Assembly (NCBI GenBank): GCA_022578605.1
Contig: MU394052.1
Location: forward strand, 1 to 64,000
Direction of reading: 5' to 3'
DNA: 64,000 nt
From: Camillea tinctor
Lineage: Eukaryota; Ascomycota; Sordariomycetes; Xylariales; Xylariaceae
The number at the start of each line of letters is the position of its first letter. Positions within the stretch are counted from its first letter, which is position 1. Shown here piece after piece: positions 59,847 through 64,000 of the stretch. Both the position numbers and the translations under genes were made by a program. The notes under the pieces are model-generated. The model did not search any database. It saw nothing but the letters and a program-made list of their open reading frames with translations, and was not told where the DNA came from.

Positions 59847-61139
59847 TTACCGTACAGTCCCATTCTCTGAATCCTTTCCCTCGATGCTCCTAGTCTCACT
59901 CTCGCTCTCGTTGTGCTTCTCGTCTTGAACGTATCTTACGATGTAGTCTGCGCCAAGACCCAGACTGATCACGCCGCCCGTGATCCAACAGCCATTGATG
60001 AACCACCACCAACAATCCTTGACGCTCTTGAGGTCCACCCGCTTGATCATCCACCCCAGAGTCAACGCGGCCCCCCCACAGCTGCCGACGAAGAACGCCG
60101 GACCCGCGCCCGCAGCCACCCCGGCACCGGCCAACAACCCGACCTGCACCACCGCCAGGCCCGCGAGCACCTTCTTCGTATCGGCGCCATGCTTCAGCGC
60201 AATGCTCTTGATCCCCGCCTTCGCGTCGTCCCGGATGTCCATGTGCGCGTACACCATGTCGTACAGCACCGTCCAGGCCACGTTACTCGCGTACAGCAGG
60301 CCGGCGGCGGCGAGCGCGGGGGCGTGGGAAAGGAGATCGACCCCCAGCGCGGGGAACCCCATCACCGCGCCCCACGAGAAGGTCAGCCCCAGCACGAACT
60401 GCGGGTAGTACGTCACCCGCTTGGCCAGCGGGTACGTCGCCACCAGCACCAGGCTCGGCACCCCGTAGAAGAGGCACGGCAGCGGGAACTGCAGCAGGAC
60501 CCCCAGGCCCGCGAGCAGCTGCGCGCCCGTGTACGCCGTCGCCGCGAGGGGCGTCAGCGCCCCCCGCGCCAGCGGCCGGTGCCGCGTGCGCGACACGAAA
60601 GCGTCCAGGTCCCGGTCCCACAGGTCGTTGATGCTGCACCCCGCCCCGCGCATGATGAGGGCCCCGCCGAGGAAGAGAAACGCGGTGCTGAGGACGGCGA
60701 GAGGAGGGGAGGGGGGGGAGGAGAGCGGCGCCGCGAGCAGCGTCGAGAACAGGCATGGGAAGAAGAGGTACCATGTCCCCGCCGGCTTGTCGATGCGGAT
60801 TAGCTCCCCGTAGGGAACCCAGGAGGGGGGTAGGAGCGAGAGGATCCCGGTTTTGGGGGGAGTGTAGGGGGGAGGGGTGAGGGTGTGGGTGTGGGTGTGG
60901 GTTTGGCGGTGGATGGGGGGTAGGGGGAGGGGGGTTAGGGATTGGGGGGTGGGTTGGGTGAGAGTGAGGGAGGTTGTTGCGAGTGAGGAGGAGAGTGGTG
61001 GCGGGTGGGTGATGTGGGATATTATCATCCTCTGGGGAGCGTTGTAGGACCATTTGGATAGTAGGCTTGGTGGTGACTTGGAGAGCCGAGAGAAAACTCT
61101 CGGGCCACTGCCTGTCCTTATCATCTGACTGGTAGGCAT
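59847..61139 (-). CDS. coq2: 4-hydroxybenzoate polyprenyltransferase (Coq2), mitochondrial
   Basis: Single exon of 430 residues. Coq2 attaches the polyprenyl chain to 4-hydroxybenzoate in ubiquinone synthesis, in the inner mitochondrial membrane. NDLWDRDLDA (171-180) is the first Asp-rich (NDxxDxxxD-type) motif, followed by RTRHRPLARG. YDMVYAHMDIRDD (293-305) is the second (YAxxDxxxD). They bind the diphosphate through magnesium. Seven to nine hydrophobic segments lie between and after, for example AVLSTAFLFLGGALIM and GLTFSWGAVMGFPALG. RIDKPAGTWYLFFPC (115-129) is a family block. The first 100 residues, rich in Ser, Pro, His and Thr with Arg/Lys and no acid, are a mitochondrial presequence. 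Part of it is coded by CACACC/CACACACA repeats (HTHTHTHTL near 60880-60905). Confidence 0.95.
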   Translation of the reverse strand: MPTSQMIRTGSGPRVFSRLSKSPPSLLSKWSYNAPQRMIISHITHPPPLSSSLATTSLTLTQPTPQSLTPLPLPPIHRQTHTHTHTLTPPPYTPPKTGILSLLPPSWVPYGELIRIDKPAGTWYLFFPCLFSTLLAAPLSSPPSPPLAVLSTAFLFLGGALIMRGAGCSINDLWDRDLDAFVSRTRHRPLARGALTPLAATAYTGAQLLAGLGVLLQFPLPCLFYGVPSLVLVATYPLAKRVTYYPQFVLGLTFSWGAVMGFPALGVDLLSHAPALAAAGLLYASNVAWTVLYDMVYAHMDIRDDAKAGIKSIALKHGADTKKVLAGLAVVQVGLLAGAGVAAGAGPAFFVGSCGGAALTLGWMIKRVDLKSVKDCWWWFINGCWITGGVISLGLGADYIVRYVQDEKHNESESETRSIEGKDSENGTVR

Positions 61140-62473
61140 CCCCTCCCCTTGGAAAGTCTGTATTTATATATAGCGGTTAGCGAAGTTGATATATAGACAT
61201 ATTAGATAGGTATGTTGTGGGAGTTCGTGTAAGTCAACATGTGCCAAGATGAGAGACTTGTGGTGTTTCGGCTACGATTATATCTTGCGGGCCTTATTGG
61301 TATTTTCCTTTTCCTTCCCCCCCTTTTTTTTTCTTTTAAACTGCCGTGCACTAGCAAGAAAGGAGAAGTTGCTACAGAGGAAATTAGGGAGGAACGATGA
61401 GCATCCTGTTGGGTCAGACTATGTATCTCCTTTCACCACTACCGAGAGAAGAAGCAGTCTCGGAACTCATGGAAGTTGAGTTATCAAGTAGGTTTTTCAA
61501 TACTCGAGTGCTTTTGAGGAGGCAAGTAATGAAGATAGGCAGATATGAATAAGAAAAAAAAAGTTAAACACTTACTTCAATTTATTTATTCCCAAAACAA
61601 TTCACATATAAATTCAATATCTCCCCTTCTTCCCTGGACCTTTAACAGTATAGAGCTATTTTTTATGGATGTAAGTCAGTTGGTCGGTTTCTCTTCGTTG
61701 GACCCCACTAAAGTTTTTTCTTACCATGTATGCGTTTAAGGTTGCATCTACTTGTGCATACTGTAGGTACCTAGGTAGGTTAGGTACGTCCATGAATGGC
61801 ACAGTTGCGAAGAAACATTCTGGGTAACCTTTGCAGTCTATTCATTCTTAGAGGAGTTTTTTAGATTAGCAATTGAAATACCGCATTTTTATTACTTATA
61901 CATTTGTCCTCTTGCTATGTCCATTGATAAGTTCTTCTTATTTAATACGGATAATGCAATATCATCTCTAGTTTTAGTCTACAAAACGTGGTATGTATAT
62001 GCCACAAAAGTGGGCAATATAGTTCGTGCTAGTAACAAATAGATGCAGCCAATCCGATAACACTAAATTGCTAAGCAGAAGGTTCCCCAGGATAACTAAA
62101 TTTCTTGAAGCTCTTCCTATCTAAACTTACCTCTGCAGCACCTCCCACTTCTCACTGTCGCATTATCTTCTCTCCTCCTCCATCAACAAAAGTGCGACCC
62201 ATGAAGTTTTTCTTGCCATTTGCACCCTGACGAGGCACGAGTGGTAGTCCTAGAAATTACGACAATCGATCCTAATCCGACCATCCGCATTAGCTATCTA
62301 CGTCTACGTACTCCTGCATGCTGTCGCAAACGCGGATATAGCTGAGGCGCGTCTGCGGTGGCCGTGACCATTTGCCAGCACCAACCACACAAATCCTACC
62401 GATTCCCACTGATCCCACTGATCCCACCTCCCATCCGAGTAAATGTTCCTGGTGACGAAATAGTCTTTCAAAA
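61140..62473. promoter_or_regulatory. Divergent promoter region, COQ2 / JmjC gene
   Basis: About 1.3 kb. GTAGGTACCTAGGTAGGTTAGGTAC, a strong copy of the palindromic motif seen across the window, lies near 61764-61788. TGATCCCACTGATCCCACC is a short direct repeat near 62410. No gene supported. Confidence 0.5.
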
Positions 62474-64000
62474 ATGCCGACCGCACTTCATCCCCAGGCC
62501 AAGTTCGATCCCATCCCTCCCGACCTGGATCTTTACAGTATCGTTGACCGAACCCCCAACTTCGACTGGGTCGTGCGCATTTCCACTTCTCAGATCCGCC
62601 GCCTCGGTCCTTCTGGTTTCGAGACTCTTGTCCAGCTTCATGTCATAAAAGGTGGTCGGCCACTCGTTATAGAAGGGTGGAATAAAGTTCTGCCCGGAGA
62701 CTTGTTCAGCGCAAAATGGCTTGAGAAGACGTATGACAAGAAGCGTACGTCTGATCCCTCCTTTCATCAAGGGTTTGCTTTTTTTTGTTGTTATTTGCCA
62801 TTACTGACTGGGTCTATAGAGGAGAATGTCCGTGATATCACTGCGCAGACGGACATCCCTATGACGACGGGCCATTACTTGCGATCCATGCGCCAACTCA
62901 CAAACCAGTGGAGTCCTACGAATTTCCGAGACGAACGGCGGCAACGTCTCTACCTTAAAGATATTGATTGCCCACCCGAGTGGTACAACCATTTAAAACG
63001 AGTTATACCTCCGAATGTTTTTTACATGAATGATAATGTTAGCGAGAACCCAAACGCCGATACCCGGAACGATGACATCTTTGGTGCCCCCGAAAAGACC
63101 GCCGCCATAGCCGGAGACCTGATGAGCAGTCTCAGCGAAGAAATGCGAGCGCAGAATCTCATGTGCTACATTGGCCACGAAGGCACATATACACCTGCCC
63201 ATCGAGAAATGTGCGCCAGCTTAGGACAGAACATCATGGTTGAAGCCTCGGGGGACAGGGATGGGGAAAAACCTGGAAGCTCCATCTGGTTTATGACGGA
63301 GACAAAAGATCGCGAAGTAGTCCGAGAGTACTTTCTGTCCATGCTGGGCCACGATATCGAAATCGAGAAACACTTCGCCCAGATCAATGCTTGGAAGAAG
63401 GCTAATTTCCCCGTCTACGTTGTTGAGCAGAAGGTTGGCGATTTTATCTTGGTACCCCCCTTGGCACCACACCAAGTCTGGAATCGGGGAACACGGACGA
63501 TGAAAGTCGCTTGGAACCGGACCACTGTTGAGACCTTGCAACTAGCTCTACACGAGGCCCTCCCCAAAGCGCGCCTCGTCTGTCGAGACGAGCAGTACAA
63601 AAATAAGGCCATCATTTATTATACCCTAGAGAAGTATTATAAAGAACTGCAATCATTTGAAGAGACATCTGAAGTTGGGTTACTAGGCTTTGGTCAAGAG
63701 TTGATGCAGAACTCTTCTCGCAAAAAACAAATGGCCGAAGACTTCAAGAGCCTATTCTCTCTCTTCACAGAAATACTCGTCGACGAAATGTTTGGCTACA
63801 AACAGGCGGATGTGGAATTCATACCCTTCGATTCCAACATTACTTGCTCTTACTGTCGTTCTAACATTTTCAATCGATTCCTCACATGTAAGTGTTGCGT
63901 GCGGCAGCTGGTGAATGGTGATGAAGATACATACGATATCTGCATGGAGTGTTACGCCATGGGCCGCTCTTGTGTGTGCATTTCGGGCCTCCAATGGTGT
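62474..64000 (+). CDS. JmjC-domain protein with C-terminal cysteine cluster (3' partial)
   Basis: Exons 62474-62744 and 62820 to the window end (GTACGT donor, CTATAG acceptor); 484 residues are visible and the frame stays open at 64000. It begins MPTALHPQAKFDPIPPDLDL, Met chosen because the frame then holds unbroken family sequence. The JmjC fold is seen as HVIKGGRPLVIEGW, YIGHEGTYTPAH, REMCASLGQN and VPPLAPHQVWNRG. The iron ligands are His218, Glu220 and His308 (HxE...H), so it may be an active 2-oxoglutarate oxygenase (histone demethylase or relative). Downstream, CSYC (433-436), CKCC, CMEC and CVC make a zinc-binding, zf-4CXXC/R1-like cluster, seen in fungal chromatin regulators. Nuclear chromatin role inferred. 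The 3' end is missing only because of the window edge. Confidence 0.88.
   Translation, partial: MPTALHPQAKFDPIPPDLDLYSIVDRTPNFDWVVRISTSQIRRLGPSGFETLVQLHVIKGGRPLVIEGWNKVLPGDLFSAKWLEKTYDKKRTSDPSFHQGFAFFCCYLPLLTGSIEENVRDITAQTDIPMTTGHYLRSMRQLTNQWSPTNFRDERRQRLYLKDIDCPPEWYNHLKRVIPPNVFYMNDNVSENPNADTRNDDIFGAPEKTAAIAGDLMSSLSEEMRAQNLMCYIGHEGTYTPAHREMCASLGQNIMVEASGDRDGEKPGSSIWFMTETKDREVVREYFLSMLGHDIEIEKHFAQINAWKKANFPVYVVEQKVGDFILVPPLAPHQVWNRGTRTMKVAWNRTTVETLQLALHEALPKARLVCRDEQYKNKAIIYYTLEKYYKELQSFEETSEVGLLGFGQELMQNSSRKKQMAEDFKSLFSLFTEILVDEMFGYKQADVEFIPFDSNITCSYCRSNIFNRFLTCKCCVRQLVNGDEDTYDICMECYAMGRSCVCISGLQWC

Noticed and set aside
59913..60803. Plus-strand 296-codon open frame over COQ2
   Set aside because: Arg/His/Gln-rich mirror of a GC-rich membrane-protein gene; COQ2 on the other strand has both Asp-rich motifs.

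Overview
This window is nuclear DNA of a filamentous ascomycete (Pezizomycotina, probably Sordariomycetes). The genes carry short introns with GTANGT donors, and one final intron has a perfect TACTAAC branch site. Genes lie on both strands with 0.4-4 kb between them. The content includes a class II hydrophobin and fungal forms of Hook, Yag7, Rpn8 and Sws1/Shu2. The assignment rests on protein families read by eye; no database search was possible.

Layout. 0.6-4.1 kb: a Pof1-type nucleotidyltransferase and APC/C subunit 10 (both -). 5.0-8.5 kb: an M1 aminopeptidase (+), convergent with a Yag7-like protein (9.9-11.6 kb, -). 13.2-13.8 kb: a tiny four-exon CENP-W histone-fold gene (-). 14-20.7 kb: an AT-rich, gene-poor island with degenerate LTR-like repeats, tRNA-Val(AAC) and a GC-rich orphan gene for a 722-residue, largely disordered, acidic-then-basic protein. 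20.7-23.4 kb: a SWIM-zinc-finger protein (+) and proteasome lid subunit Rpn8 (-). 25.3-26.4 kb: adenylate kinase (+). 28.0-31.6 kb: the dynein adaptor HookA (-), whose reading frame runs on into a long intron and offers a second C-terminus. 35.7-38.1 kb: two small secreted proteins (I9-type inhibitor; six-cysteine protein). 41.4-43.5 kb: a small Ser-rich protein and an alpha/beta hydrolase. 46.0-47.6 kb: an F-box-like protein (+). 48.7-49.1 kb: the class II hydrophobin (-). 52.4-54.9 kb: an MFS transporter with seven exons (-). 57.0-57.9 kb: a coiled-coil protein of unknown function. 58.8-61.1 kb: RPS23 (+) facing COQ2 (-). 62.5 kb to the end: a JmjC-domain protein cut by the window edge.

Most genes are unrelated housekeeping functions (cell cycle, proteasome, ribosome, energy, ubiquinone, dynein transport) and do not form a pathway cluster. 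The accessory material is the 14-20.7 kb island and the secreted proteins around 36-38 kb and 49 kb. The strongest candidates for something undescribed are the alternative Hook tail, the GC-rich orphan bracketed by LTR relics, and the six-cysteine secreted protein. Exon borders were derived by hand from frame and splice consensus; none has transcript support.
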